Source: GCA-003244245 sp963823755
GTDB taxonomy: Bacteria; Actinomycetota; Actinomycetes; Mycobacteriales; Pseudonocardiaceae
Direction: 5' to 3'
NCBI GenBank assembly: GCA_963823755.1
Contig: CAWGMP010000024.1
Span: 124,001 to 188,000 of the forward strand
Length of the DNA stretch: 64,000 nucleotides
Each line of letters starts with the position of its first letter. Position 1 is the first letter of the stretch. Below, piece after piece: positions 35,392 to 44,126 of this stretch. The notes below the pieces were generated by a model. The model was given only the letters and a program-made list of their open reading frames with translations. It was not told where the DNA came from and made no database searches. Made by a program: the position numbers and the translations under genes.

Positions 35392-36162
35392 TTAGAGCCG
35401 CCGTAGTAGCGCCACCACCCGACCGAGCACGGTCGCCTCGTCCCCTGGGATAGGTTCGTAGGCCGGGTTGTGCGGAAACAACCAGACGTGCCCGTCACGG
35501 CGCTTGAACGTCTTCACCGTAGCTTCACCGTCGAGCATGGCAGCGACGATGTCCCCGTTCTCGGCGCTGGGTTGTTGGCGGACGACCACCCAGTCTCCAT
35601 CGGTGATCGCTGCCTCGACCATGGAATCACCCACGACCCGCAGCAGGAACAGCGAACCTCCACCGACGATTTCCTTCGGCAGGGGGAAGACATCCTCGAC
35701 GGCCTGCTCAGCCAGCACCGGACCGCCTGCGGCGATCCGGCCGACCACGGGAACGAAAATGGGACTGGGGCGAGCGGGCTCCCCGCTCGGGACCTCGCAG
35801 GGATCGGGCGCACTGTCGACGGGCCGCACATCGACCGCGCGGGGGCGGTTGGGATCGCGGCGTAAGTATCCCTTGCGCTCCAGGGCGCGCAGCTGGTGTG
35901 CGACCGACGACGTAGACGTGAGACCGACCGCCTCACCGATTTCCCGCACACTGGGTGGGTAGCCCAACCGCTGTACCCACTCGCGGATCACTTCGAGCAC
36001 CCGTCGCTGGCGCGGCGTGAGGGAATCGTCGCTAGGGCTTTCGTCGAGGTCGGGAAATGCGTGCACCTCCGCCGCGTCGCCGCGGTCCTGCGCCTGTGTT
36101 TCGACACCGGCGACCTCCGGCTCGTTGCTCCGCTGTCGTCCCACCGTTCCTCCTATGTCCAC
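35392..36162 (-). CDS. lexA: SOS repressor LexA
   Basis: The 256-residue protein has an N-terminal extension of about 45 residues, then the winged-helix DNA-binding domain (LTPRQRRVLEVIREWVQRLG near 49). The Ala-Gly cleavage site is in RIAAGGP near 148. The Ser-Lys dyad lies in GDSMVEAAI near 181 and ATVKTFKR near 218. It represses SOS genes until RecA filaments trigger self-cleavage. ATG 36162 is the frame start; a later start near the LTPRQRR segment is possible. A LexA box about 100 bp upstream indicates autoregulation. Confidence 0.96.
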   Translation of the reverse strand: MDIGGTVGRQRSNEPEVAGVETQAQDRGDAAEVHAFPDLDESPSDDSLTPRQRRVLEVIREWVQRLGYPPSVREIGEAVGLTSTSSVAHQLRALERKGYLRRDPNRPRAVDVRPVDSAPDPCEVPSGEPARPSPIFVPVVGRIAAGGPVLAEQAVEDVFPLPKEIVGGGSLFLLRVVGDSMVEAAITDGDWVVVRQQPSAENGDIVAAMLDGEATVKTFKRRDGHVWLFPHNPAYEPIPGDEATVLGRVVALLRRL

Positions 36163-36264
36163 TGTCGGACCCGACGCGATCCATTACCGGCGCGGTCCAT
36201 GTCGGCAATGGTGAACCAACGTGCTCCCTGCCGCTGCTGACGCTAACCATGATCGCACCAAAGA

Positions 36265-36280
36265 TCAAACACCTGTTCGA
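36265..36280. promoter_or_regulatory. LexA/SOS box, lexA side
   Basis: TCAAACACCTGTTCGA has one mismatch to TCGAAC-N4-GTTCGA. It lies 103 bp upstream of lexA and is likely its autoregulatory site. Confidence 0.82.
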
Positions 36281-36343
36281 CAACACGCCGTCGGGTCACC
36301 GGTTTTGTCGGGGCATCGTGGTACACAACGCACAGTAGTTCGA

Positions 36344-36359
36344 TCGAACCTGCGTTCGA
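36344..36359. promoter_or_regulatory. LexA/SOS box, LysM-gene side
   Basis: TCGAACCTGCGTTCGA is a perfect match to the actinobacterial LexA operator. It lies 25 bp upstream of the LysM gene start. Confidence 0.9.
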
Positions 36360-36383
36360 TGGCACCCGCGATGAGGAGTCTCG

Positions 36384-36881
36384 ATGACCGAATCAGCACA
36401 GTTGCGCACTCGGCCTGCGGCGCGCCGGGAAGTGATCGTACCAAGGGAGGCCAGGTCGGTCCGGCCAGCGGCGGCGCTCACTCGGACCCATCCGGTGCCG
36501 CCAGCGTTCGTGCCCGTCGTTCCTTCCGTGCCGGGGCGGCATGTGGTAGGTCCGGCGCAGTGGACGGTGTCGGCTCCGGGCGTGGTGGAGGCAGCACCCC
36601 GGCGGTCGCGTTGTGTGATGAGTCTGGTTGCGACCGCCGCCGTGACTCTGGCTGTGATCGTCGGCATGGGCTGGGTAGGGCGCAGCACGAATCCGGGGTT
36701 CCCGGCGGAAACCGCGGTGGTCCGAGTGGGCGCGGGCGAGACTGAATGGGACGTGGCGCGACGGGTGGCGCCACAGTACGACCAGCGTGCGGTGGTGGAG
36801 CGGATCCGGCAGTTGAATGGCATCGAGGTCTTCGATGTGCAGCCTGGTCAGCAGTTGCAGGTGCCCGACGGACGGCAGTGA
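36384..36881 (+). CDS. SOS-induced LysM membrane protein (Rv2719c/DivS-like)
   Basis: The 165-residue protein has a basic cytoplasmic part (about 1-75). One transmembrane helix follows (CVMSLVATAAVTLAVIVGMGWVG), then an extracytoplasmic LysM domain from about residue 110 (VRVGAGETEWDVARRVAP) to LQVPDGRQ. Genes of this type sit next to lexA in actinobacteria. Rv2719c acts on the cell wall and C. glutamicum DivS delays division during DNA damage. A perfect SOS box 25 bp upstream fits a damage-induced division brake. The equivalence to either named protein is by position and topology. Confidence 0.85.
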   Translation: MTESAQLRTRPAARREVIVPREARSVRPAAALTRTHPVPPAFVPVVPSVPGRHVVGPAQWTVSAPGVVEAAPRRSRCVMSLVATAAVTLAVIVGMGWVGRSTNPGFPAETAVVRVGAGETEWDVARRVAPQYDQRAVVERIRQLNGIEVFDVQPGQQLQVPDGRQ

Positions 36882-36941
36882 TGATGCTCATCATTTCGGA
36901 GATCCGAGTCGTTTTCACGTCAGCCGGCGCGGAAACCGCGC

Positions 36942-37847
36942 TCAGCTCTCGGCCGGGCCGTCCTGCTCGGCCAGGAACTGCTCGAGCTCCGCGGCGATTT
37001 CGTCGCCGGTGGGCAACAGTTGCGCATCCACGGGCGGCAGCGACCGCTGATCAGACTCGCCCGTAGTCGCGTCGAACTGCGCTTCGAGGCTCGCCACCAC
37101 TGACATGCTCTCCGGAGAACGGGCGACCTGCTCGCTCACCTCGGCGAGGACTCGTTGCGCCGCGGGTCGCAGTGCCTCCACGGGCAGGTTCAATCCGCTG
37201 CAGCGGACCAGATGCTCCAACAGACCACGGGCGGATTCCGGGTACTCCATGCGCGCCAGGTAATGCGGTACGTGCACGATGAAACCCATCGCGTCGTGTC
37301 CGGCTTCGCCCAACCGTAGCTCCACCAGCGCCCCGGCGTGGCCGGGGATCTGCATGGTGTTGAACCATCGCTGATAGCCGGAGGTCAGCTCGCGACGGGT
37401 GGCGTGCGCGGTGACCGTCACCGGCCGGGTGTGCGGGACCGCCATCGGCACCGCACCCAGACCCACCGTCAGGGCAACCGCGAAGCGCTCGACCAGTTCA
37501 CGAACCGCGCCAGCGAACCGTTCCCAGTGCAGATCCGGCTCCGGGCCGGTCAGCAGCAAGAATGCGGTGCCCGCACAGTCTTGCACCTCATAGAGTACCA
37601 AGTCGGGCTGTTCGTAACTCGCCCAACGGTCCCCATCGAAGATCATTGCCGGTCGGCGAGAGCGGTAATCCAGGAGCTGGTCGATGTCGAATGTGGCGAC
37701 CACTCGGTGCTCCAGGTTCGCCAGTAAATGCGCCACCGCCAGGTTCCCGGCCTGGCCCGCATCAACGAATCCGGTGAGGGCGTGCACGAGTACCGTGCCC
37801 GCCTGGGTCGAAGGCTCGGCGTCGATTCGGAACAGCTTGGCAGTCAC
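36942..37847 (-). CDS. PAC2-family protein (Rv2714 type)
   Basis: The 301-residue protein is of the PAC2 (proteasome-assembly-chaperone-like) family. It starts TAKLFRIDAEP, with VHALTGFVDAGQAG near residue 24, FDGDRWASYEQPDLVLYEVQ near 73, then a central LTVGLGAVPMAVPHTRPVTV segment. The charged C-terminal tail of about 45 residues is predicted helical. Rv2714 occupies the same neighbourhood in M. tuberculosis. No biochemical role is established. The start is GTG 37847, backed by GAGGGGG upstream; the longer frame adds 163 residues of unsupported sequence. Confidence 0.85.
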   Translation of the reverse strand: MTAKLFRIDAEPSTQAGTVLVHALTGFVDAGQAGNLAVAHLLANLEHRVVATFDIDQLLDYRSRRPAMIFDGDRWASYEQPDLVLYEVQDCAGTAFLLLTGPEPDLHWERFAGAVRELVERFAVALTVGLGAVPMAVPHTRPVTVTAHATRRELTSGYQRWFNTMQIPGHAGALVELRLGEAGHDAMGFIVHVPHYLARMEYPESARGLLEHLVRCSGLNLPVEALRPAAQRVLAEVSEQVARSPESMSVVASLEAQFDATTGESDQRSLPPVDAQLLPTGDEIAAELEQFLAEQDGPAES

Positions 37848-38006
37848 TGACTGCCCCCTCACTTCGCTCAGTCGGCCTCTTTCATGAGGACCGCCTAGCA
37901 GATGTAACGCGGCGCGCCGACAAAACCATCCCTTCCAGAGCCGGGAACAGCCTGCTGCAAAGATCAATTTCACAGTTGGGCGTCCGGGCGGGCAGGCTCT
38001 GGTCTC

Positions 38007-38645
38007 ATGCCGCTGCTCTCGCGTCACTTCGTCGCTTTCCTCGCTGCCGCGTTGCGCAGCCCGGCCACCGTGGGCGCAGTAGCGCCGAGCTCGCCGCAAC
38101 TGGCAGCCCGGTTGGCCGCGGTGGTGCCCCGGGTCGGAGAGCCGATCGTGGTCGAGCTCGGGCCGGGTACCGGGTCCGTCACGGCCGCTATCGAGTATCG
38201 ACTCGGTGGCCGGGGGCGGCATGTGGCGGTCGAGATCGACCCGACGCTGGCTGATTACCTGCGCGCCGAGCACGTGGGCGTCGAGGTCCTGGTCGGGGAC
38301 GCTGCCGAATTGGAGCGCCTCCTTGACGGACACCAAGTGCCTGCGGTGGACGCCGTGGTCAGCGGGCTGCCTTGGTCACTGATCGCCGCGGAGGCACAGC
38401 GCGCGATCATTGACGCGACGGCGCGCTCGCTCGGGCCCACGGGATGCTTCACCACCTTCGCTTACGTGCATGCGCTGTCGATGACCCAGGCGCGCCAGTT
38501 CCGTGCACTGCTGGGCGAGGTATTCGAGGAGGTACTCACCACCCGCACGGTGTGGTGGAATCTGCCTCCGGCGGTGACCTACGTCTGCCGAAAACCGCGT
38601 GCGTTGCGACCGGGAGCCGATGGGCGGTCCGGCGCGGAAGGATAA
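38007..38645 (+). CDS. SAM-dependent methyltransferase (PmtA/KsgA-like fold)
   Basis: The 212-residue protein has the SAM-binding motif I VVELGPGTGSVTAAIE near residue 48, an acidic HVAVEIDPTLADYL (motif II) and SGLPWSLI, equivalent to motif IV NLPY/NPPY. This pattern occurs in rRNA adenine dimethylases and in phospholipid N-methyltransferases of the PmtA type. The short length favours the latter or a small-molecule enzyme. The substrate is unknown. It stands alone between PAC2 (divergent) and DUF4192. Confidence 0.8.
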   Translation: MPLLSRHFVAFLAAALRSPATVGAVAPSSPQLAARLAAVVPRVGEPIVVELGPGTGSVTAAIEYRLGGRGRHVAVEIDPTLADYLRAEHVGVEVLVGDAAELERLLDGHQVPAVDAVVSGLPWSLIAAEAQRAIIDATARSLGPTGCFTTFAYVHALSMTQARQFRALLGEVFEEVLTTRTVWWNLPPAVTYVCRKPRALRPGADGRSGAEG

Positions 38646-38774
38646 CCGCAGGTCCGACATTCCAGTGGCTCACGACTGATCTGGCGTGGCACTTGTCCAC
38701 ACTGATCCCTGCGCTCCACAACCAGCAAAGACACGACTGTCCACCGTGGTGGCGCGAGAGGACCGTTCGACGGC

Positions 38775-39818
38775 ATGAGCGCACCTGCCGCCGGCCGTAT
38801 CCGGCTATCCGCCCCGTCCGAGCTGATCGCCGCTGTACCGCATTTACTCGGCTTCCATCCGGATGACTCGGTAGTTCTCCTGGCTCTGCACGGGAGACGA
38901 CTCGGGTTGACTTTGCGGGCCGATCTAGTCGATGACGGCCAGGCTCCGCTGCTGGCTGAGCAGTTGCTAACGCCAATCGCGCGGCAGCGACCCACCGGCG
39001 TCGCGGTGGTCGTGATCGGAGGTGATCCCAGCCCCGACGGTGATCCACCACACCGTGCGTTGGTCGACGCTCTCGACGACGTGCTGACTGCCGGTGGGCT
39101 TCCCGTCGTGCACGCGGCGTGGGCGGCGAAGACGGTGCGCGGTGCGCCGTGGTGCTGCTACGACGATCCGCTGTGTGCCGGCACTGTGCCCGATCCCGCG
39201 ATGAGCGCGCTGGCCGCCGCTACGGTCGCGGCCGGTGCGGTGACCTTCGAGAGCAGAGAGGAGATGGCCGAGCTGGTGTCCGCGGAGGATCCCGCGGCAC
39301 TGCAACGCCGGGCGGTGCTGCTCGACGCGGCCGACGCCGATCACCCGATGAGTGCCCGGCTGGTAGCCCAGCGACTCGCGCGGCTGAGGGAACTGCACCG
39401 AGCGGCGGCTACGGGAGATCTCGCGTTGACCGACAGCATCGTCGCCGAGGTCGCCTCGGCGTTGTGTGACCATCGGGTCCGGGACGCCTGCTTGCCCTGG
39501 TGCTCAGGTTCTGGTGCGGTTGCGGCTGAGCGGCTCTGGCTGGCTCTTGTTCGTGCAACGCCGGTGCCGGAGCGGGCCGAACCCGCCGCGTTGCTGGCGT
39601 TTTCCGCGTACCTCCGTGGTGATGGTGCGTTAGCGGGTGTTGCGTTGGAGGCGGCGTTGCAAGCTTGTCCTGCGCACTCTTTGTCCGGGTTGTTGCGGGC
39701 TGCGCTGGATGGTGGACTGCCACCCGAGTTGCTGCGCAGTGTCGCCGCGGACGCTGCCGCTGCCCTGCGCAGGTCTCCACGCAGGTTCCCTCAGCGAGGA
39801 TCGCGGCGAAAGCGATGA
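38775..39818 (+). CDS. DUF4192 protein
   Basis: The 347-residue actinobacterial DUF4192 protein opens with IRLSAPSELIAAVPHLLGFH and VVLLALHGRRLGLTLRADL, which is the family signature. The C-terminal part contains CLPWCSGSGAVAAERLWLAL and ends in a basic RRSPRRFPQRGSRRKR tail. Function unknown. Its 3' third, from 39493, is repeated about 6.2 kb away (45696-46022) as a broken copy, so this is the intact member of the pair. The gene converges on the galE fragment. Confidence 0.88.
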   Translation: MSAPAAGRIRLSAPSELIAAVPHLLGFHPDDSVVLLALHGRRLGLTLRADLVDDGQAPLLAEQLLTPIARQRPTGVAVVVIGGDPSPDGDPPHRALVDALDDVLTAGGLPVVHAAWAAKTVRGAPWCCYDDPLCAGTVPDPAMSALAAATVAAGAVTFESREEMAELVSAEDPAALQRRAVLLDAADADHPMSARLVAQRLARLRELHRAAATGDLALTDSIVAEVASALCDHRVRDACLPWCSGSGAVAAERLWLALVRATPVPERAEPAALLAFSAYLRGDGALAGVALEAALQACPAHSLSGLLRAALDGGLPPELLRSVAADAAAALRRSPRRFPQRGSRRKR

Positions 39819-40050
39819 CCGGTTTTCGCTGCGGCCGGTGCTGGGCCGGTGCCACGAGCGAACGCCCAGGCGTCCGCCACGATCGCGGCGAGGTCGGCTC
39901 GTTCTGGCTTCCACCCCAGCTCGCATTGCGTTCGGTCGCTGGAGGCGACGAGCACCGCCGGGTCGCCCGGTCGCCGCGCCGCAGACTGCGCCGGGATGGG
40001 GTGCCCGGTGACCTGCCGGCAGGTGTCGAGCACCTGCCGTACCGAGAAGC
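39493..40050 (+). repeat. direct repeat, left copy (DUF4192 3' end plus galE 3' end)
   Basis: The repeat is 558 bp. It is matched at 45696-46254 in the same orientation. The galE half differs at only about three positions over its last ~190 bp. The DUF4192 half differs more (roughly one base in ten) and the right copy has one extra base. It bounds the left edge of the accessory island. Confidence 0.92.
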
Positions 40051-40072
40051 TTGTCACCGCCGCCGCAGCCAC
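39791..40072 (-). pseudogene. galE C-terminal fragment
   Basis: The minus-strand frame reads FSVRQVLDTCRQVTGHPIP and on through AIVADAWAFARG. It is nearly identical to the last ~70 residues of the intact galE at 46046-47050. Upstream of FSVRQ the similarity stops abruptly at position 40050, where island sequence begins. The normal stop is lost, so the frame runs a further 19 residues into DUF4192 antisense. It cannot be a working epimerase; it is the duplicated end left by island insertion. Confidence 0.9.
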
Positions 40073-40305
40073 TGCTGACCGGTCAGGCGAACCTCGGCCA
40101 GGTCAGTCCAACCAGACGGTGACACCGAGACGGTGGCCACTACTTCGGTCATCCCGTGACTCCCTACCTGCTGACCCCTCAGCACGTAAGCCACGGCATC
40201 GCCGCGTCGCCAGCGGATGGTGTACCCATCATGACGGTGACGATCAAGGAACACCCACCCGACCACCGCCGTGGTGCGTGTGGCTGCGCCCCGGCTGCTC
40301 ACCAC
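40054..40305 (-). CDS. small hypothetical protein at island edge
   Basis: The 83-residue protein contains VVGWVFLDRHRHDGYTIRW and TEVVATVSVSPSGWTDLAEV, with a beta-rich, Trp-containing pattern and coding-like composition. I do not recognise its family. Its 3' end overlaps the galE fragment frame by 19 bases. It faces away from the XRE regulator pseudogene and precedes another small minus-strand frame upstream, a common layout for small genes next to XRE/TPR regulators in actinomycetes. Confidence 0.6.
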   Translation of the reverse strand: MVSSRGAATRTTAVVGWVFLDRHRHDGYTIRWRRGDAVAYVLRGQQVGSHGMTEVVATVSVSPSGWTDLAEVRLTGQQWLRRR

Positions 40306-40362
40306 CGGTGCTCACGAATCCACGGAGGCTCGGCGGTAGGTGCTGGACGGGCGATCGTTCCG

Positions 40363-40665
40363 TCAATGCAACCTCCCCTCGACAATCGCTTCGCCCAGGG
40401 CTGCGGCTGTGCCCGTGAGCCGTTGCGCCGTGGCAATCAGACGCCAGGCGTAGTGATGCTGTTCCGCGACGCTGGTCGTGCTGCCGTCATGCCCTTGGCC
40501 CTGGTCGTCACCGTGACGGACGTCGTTGGTGCCCCGACCTGCATGGTTGCCCTGGTAATGCACGTCCCTTATGCCCGTCTGTGTGGTGTTCTTCCGCGGA
40601 TGGCACCCAGGACCGGGGACTTTAGGCAGGTGGAATCGGGCCGGGGGCAGTCCCGCCTGGGACAC
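40363..40665 (-). CDS. doubtful small hypothetical protein
   Basis: The 100-residue frame has a convincing C-terminal part (AEQHHYAWRLIATAQRLTGT and ALGEAIVEGRLH). Its N-terminal half is rich in Gly, Asp, His and Arg and looks less gene-like. The real start may be internal. It is 57 bp upstream of the 40054-40305 gene on the same strand, so the two could be an operon. No ribosome-binding site was found. Confidence 0.4.
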   Translation of the reverse strand: MSQAGLPPARFHLPKVPGPGCHPRKNTTQTGIRDVHYQGNHAGRGTNDVRHGDDQGQGHDGSTTSVAEQHHYAWRLIATAQRLTGTAAALGEAIVEGRLH

Positions 40666-40887
40666 ACCAGCTCAGCGTGCAACCCGGCGGCCCTGGGGCC
40701 ATGGTCACAAGTCAAGAGGCTCATCTCGGCGGGGACTACCGCATCGGTGCGGCACCTCGGCCGTCCTCGATGGCACATCCGTGCTGCATGGTGCGGCTGA
40801 GCTGGAGGAATGACTGGCAAGCGGGCCACGCTGGCGGTGGGCAGGTCGCTACGCTGGATCTTTCTCCCGGGGAGGGGTCCTACCGTC

Positions 40888-42161
40888 GTGTCAGGAAAAC
40901 GCCGCACCTTGGCTGGGCGCCGCAGAGTGGTCGGCTATACCCAGGAACAACTCGCCGCAGTGCTCGGAGTCGAGCGGACCACGGTGGTGCGCTGGGAAGC
41001 AGGCGAGACGACACCGCAGCCGTGGTGTCGGCCGAAGCTAGCCAAAGCCCTAGCCGTGTCGGTTGACGAGCTGGACACCATGCTCACCGAAGGACAGACG
41101 GTCGAGCACCGACGATCACGGAGTAGCTCAGAGTCACGGGCGAACGACCAACTGTGTGAGTTGGATGCGATTGAGGGGCCACCAAGCGATCTTGAGCACG
41201 ATTCGGTGCTCGTCGCCCCGTGGAACTACCGGGGTACCGTCGACGCGGTCGTCATGTTGAGCGGTGGTGGTGGGGTGAAGCGCCGAACGTTCCTGTCTCT
41301 GACCGGTACAGCCCTGACCGCCCCAGCACATCAGTGGTTGGTGCACGAGCCAGAACCCGGTTTCCGGGTTGTCGGGGCGTCGTATCTCGGTTGGCATGGG
41401 CACCAGTTCACGGCCATGATTGCCGAGCTACGGAAGATGGATGACATCGCCGGTGGTGACAGCGTGCTCGCTTTGGCTCAGCAAGAGTTCACCTGGGTCG
41501 TCGGACTGCTTGATCAGGCGACATATGACGGGCAGACAGGGCGTGCGTTGCACGTCGTACTGGCCGAGCTAGGGCAGTTGTGTGCTGATGACCGGCCTCT
41601 GGGTGCGCACGTCCTCGCTTCCATGGCTAACCAGGCCGCCTGTCATGGTCAGCCCGCCGAGGCGGTGACGCTCATCGAGACAGCACTTGCTGGTACGCGG
41701 GGACAACAGACGCCAGCGTTGCTCGCCCAACTGCAATGCGGCATGCCTATGCTTTCGCCCGGCTGCGTGACTTCTCGGCGTGCACGACAGCAATCTCTAA
41801 GGCCCGCACCCAGGTTGAGCTACTTAGGCCAGACGACGATCCCCCTTGTTGTATTGGGTGAGTTTACCCGGGATCATGGTCAATACGGGCGACTGTCTCC
41901 TCCAGATCGGTCGGTTTGATCAGGCGGTAGCCATGCTCGCCGAAGGTATCGGCCAATTCAATGAGTCATTTGTGCGGGATCGGCAGATTTACACAACCCA
42001 TCTTGCAGGTACTCTTGCTCGGCCGGTTAAACAGCGCGCCCTTGACGTCGCGGCCGGGTTGGGGATGGAGTCAATTGGCTTGACTGAGAGCTTGGATTCG
42101 AACAACGGACTCGGCCGTATGCGACTTCTTGGATCGAGCACGGAGTCTGGTGACGGTGTAA
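40888..42161 (+). pseudogene. XRE-family regulator with TPR-like C-terminus, three frameshifts
   Basis: The N-terminus is an XRE helix-turn-helix (GYTQEQLAAVLGVERTTVVR, about residues 15-35). A twin-arginine-like KRRTFLSLTG segment and helical repeats follow. The frame breaks near 41736, continues in another frame as RHAYAFARLRDFSACTTAIS, and breaks again near 41846. It continues as LLYWVSLPGIMVNTGDCLLQ, and near 42117 shifts once more to VCDFLDRARSLVTV before a stop at 42161. The first two shifts look like one-base deletions and the third like a one-base insertion. GTG 40888 has GGGAGGGG upstream. Read together, the pieces form a normal regulator of about 420 residues, so this is a recently inactivated gene unless it is assembly error. 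Confidence 0.82.
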
Positions 42162-42460
42162 CGGAGATGGCGGATTCTGTAGGCCGTTCAGGGCTCCTCT
42201 TTTCGCCTTGAAGGTCCACCACCGGATGGGTAGCCATGAGATCGGCAATGCGTGCCAGGACGGTGGGGTCTTCAACCCGCGCGGAAAGTCCTCTTGAGCC
42301 AGTCGTGTGTGGACACCCATGCTTCAAGGTCGACTGTCCGTGTTCTCTCCCAGCTAACTATGAGGTTGTGTGCAGCTTGCTCGCACCTAGCCGGTCTATA
42401 ACAGGAGTACAACGTCGGCACGGCTGCGCGTGCTGCATCTGATCAAGGAAGGAGTGACCG
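42162..42460. other. gap with possible gene remnant
   Basis: No complete gene. On the minus strand around 42195-42290 a short stretch reads RVEDPTVLARIADLMATHPV. It looks like coding sequence but runs into noise in both directions. It may be a fragment of an unrecognised gene. Confidence 0.35.
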
Positions 42461-42904
42461 ATGAGCAGTGTCGCTGGCTGGGATCATCGACGGATAGGGA
42501 CACGGGTGGCGATCGGTGTGGTCGGCGCCTCGGTCGCAATGGGCGTGGCTGCTTGCTCCGGCGGATCGAGCAACCCGAGCGTCACCCAGTCGACAACAGC
42601 GCCACCCACGGCGACCGCGCCGGTCAAGGCCGGTCACGCCCATGGGCTTATCGGCCAGATCACCGCCGAGAACGGTTCGACCTGGACCGTCAACGCTAGG
42701 AATGGCACCCAGTACACCGTGACTATCACTCCCCAGACGCAGTTCGGCACAAAACGGGCGCCCGGCACCGCGCAGCAGTTCCCGGTCGGTAGCACCGTGC
42801 ACGTAAGCGGTACTGCTAACGGCAACACGATCACTGCGAGCAGGATCACGGCAACTGGAATGCGGCATCCGGCGAGCACAGCGCCTACCTCCCCACCCAG
42901 TTGA
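42461..42904 (+). CDS. DUF5666-like secreted lipoprotein
   Basis: The 147-residue protein has a twin-arginine-free signal peptide (RVAIGVVGASVAMGVAACSG). The lipobox GVAAC places the lipidated Cys near residue 31. A Thr/Ser/Pro-rich linker and one beta-rich domain follow (GLIGQITAENGSTWTVNAR, then FPVGSTVHVSGTANGNTITA), as in DUF5666. It should be anchored on the outer face of the membrane. AAGGAAGGAG six bases before ATG 42461 supports the start. Its binding partner is unknown. It is the one clearly intact plus-strand gene in the island. Confidence 0.82.
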   Translation: MSSVAGWDHRRIGTRVAIGVVGASVAMGVAACSGGSSNPSVTQSTTAPPTATAPVKAGHAHGLIGQITAENGSTWTVNARNGTQYTVTITPQTQFGTKRAPGTAQQFPVGSTVHVSGTANGNTITASRITATGMRHPASTAPTSPPS

Positions 42905-42909
42905 TCGGG

Positions 42910-43077
42910 TCACGGCGCAGTGTGGTTTCTCGGTGCCGCGGGGACGTCGAGGAATGCTGCAGCGGTGGGAGACAGCGCGGCGGTGCGCTGCACCACGGCA
43001 ATCCGGCGCGACAGGGCCGGTCTGGTGCGGCCGATCACAGCCCGCAGCGGCTGGCTTCCCGATCTGGGTACATAGCC
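42910..43077 (-). pseudogene. possible C-terminal remnant of a LysR-family regulator
   Basis: The minus-strand frame ending at 42910 reads LGYVPRSG, then RPALSRRIAVV and AALSPTAAAFLD. This is the usual end of LysR sensor domains. Nothing LysR-like is found upstream (no helix-turn-helix), and the preceding residues look unrelated. It appears to be debris. A short bona fide protein is possible but less likely. Confidence 0.4.
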
Positions 43078-44126
43078 AAGCGCTCGCATGCGATGGCGCA
43101 TCGGTACCCGGTGGATCGCCGGCAGTGCATCCAGGTCGCCGGTGAAGCAGGCGGTGGCCGCCGGGTGCTTCCGGTCGTCGGCGTTGATCGGTAGCCTGGC
43201 GAGCACGCCATGTGGATCGCGGCCGAGCCGACGGATCGATACCACCGCCACCTCGGCTATCGTCTGGTCCTCTACCGAGCCGTCATGGCGCGATGCTCCC
43301 GCCCTTGGTCACCGATCTACGGTGGAGCGGCGGGGACTCCTGTGAAGTTATACATCTGTCTTCGTTCCGGAGCGCCTAGCCTCGGTCTCGTTTAACCTGC
43401 CGATACGCTTTACGGCAGGGCAGGGCTCATTGGCGTCGTCACCATCATGGGGCGACTTGCTCCGTACTTTCGCAGTGGAGCTGATTGAAGTCGGCTGACT
43501 GTGCCCGGCACGGTGGCTGCGATGGTGGCGACTCAACGCGCTCCAACCTGGTGCAATCACCGCTGCGGCAACGGCAAGGGCTTGGCTATCGCCTTTGCGG
43601 GTATAGACCATCCAACAAAATGTCAGTTTCATGGCCAGCATGCCCACCGGGATGGCGCCCGAGGTGATGAGCCACACCCAGCTTGGCACCCGTCTCACCA
43701 GCTTCGTCGACGAAGCCGACGAGAAATTTGCGACGTCTTGGTCACCGACATCACACCCTTCCAGATCGGCAAATAAGGCCTATAAACAGGCGAACCCCAC
43801 CGGCACGTGCCGGTGGGGTTCGCCCTATGAGGATGCTTGTCCTTAGTATTTCTTATAACGTCGCTGAGGCGTCTGACGTTTCCATTCATGTGGAACCACC
43901 CAAATGGCGTGTATTTCCCGCATCACTTCGACCGAGAGGACTGTACGTACAATGGCTAGTGTCGGCCGGATCAGCGGCATCACGGTTGGTAAAGACCCAG
44001 GTTGGTAGTTGATCTTTGGTGATCGCCCAGGAAACCGCAGCGCTATAGCTCACCCGATGTCCATCCTTCATTCGATACGTCGTAGCATGTCTGCGCTATT
44101 GAGCGGTTTCGGGATATTCCTGGGAC
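43078..44126. other. gene-poor part of the island
   Basis: About 1 kb of lower-GC sequence with only overlapping short frames, none with coherent family similarity. It contains a perfect 36-bp palindrome (43789-43824). It also holds a tiny 18-codon frame with an upstream GAGAGGA (43952-44008). It probably consists of decayed gene fragments. Confidence 0.5.
43789..43824. terminator. perfect 36-bp palindrome, probable terminator hairpin
   Basis: Eighteen-base arms (starting GGCGAACCCCACCGGCAC) with no loop bases beyond the turn. It is GC-rich, with no T-run on either side, like the hairpins often found at gene ends in high-GC Gram-positives. It follows AT-rich sequence with a TAA at 43774. It could also be a protein-binding site. 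Confidence 0.5.

Noticed and set aside
42910..43251. Complete 113-residue gene on the minus strand
   Set aside because: Only the last third resembles a protein family (LysR end) and the start lacks a ribosome-binding site. Recorded as a remnant instead.
43348..43698. 116-residue minus-strand frame beginning with hydrophobic residues
   Set aside because: The first 30 residues look membrane-like, but the rest is a Ser/Arg/Lys mixture with no pattern, and no ribosome-binding site is present.
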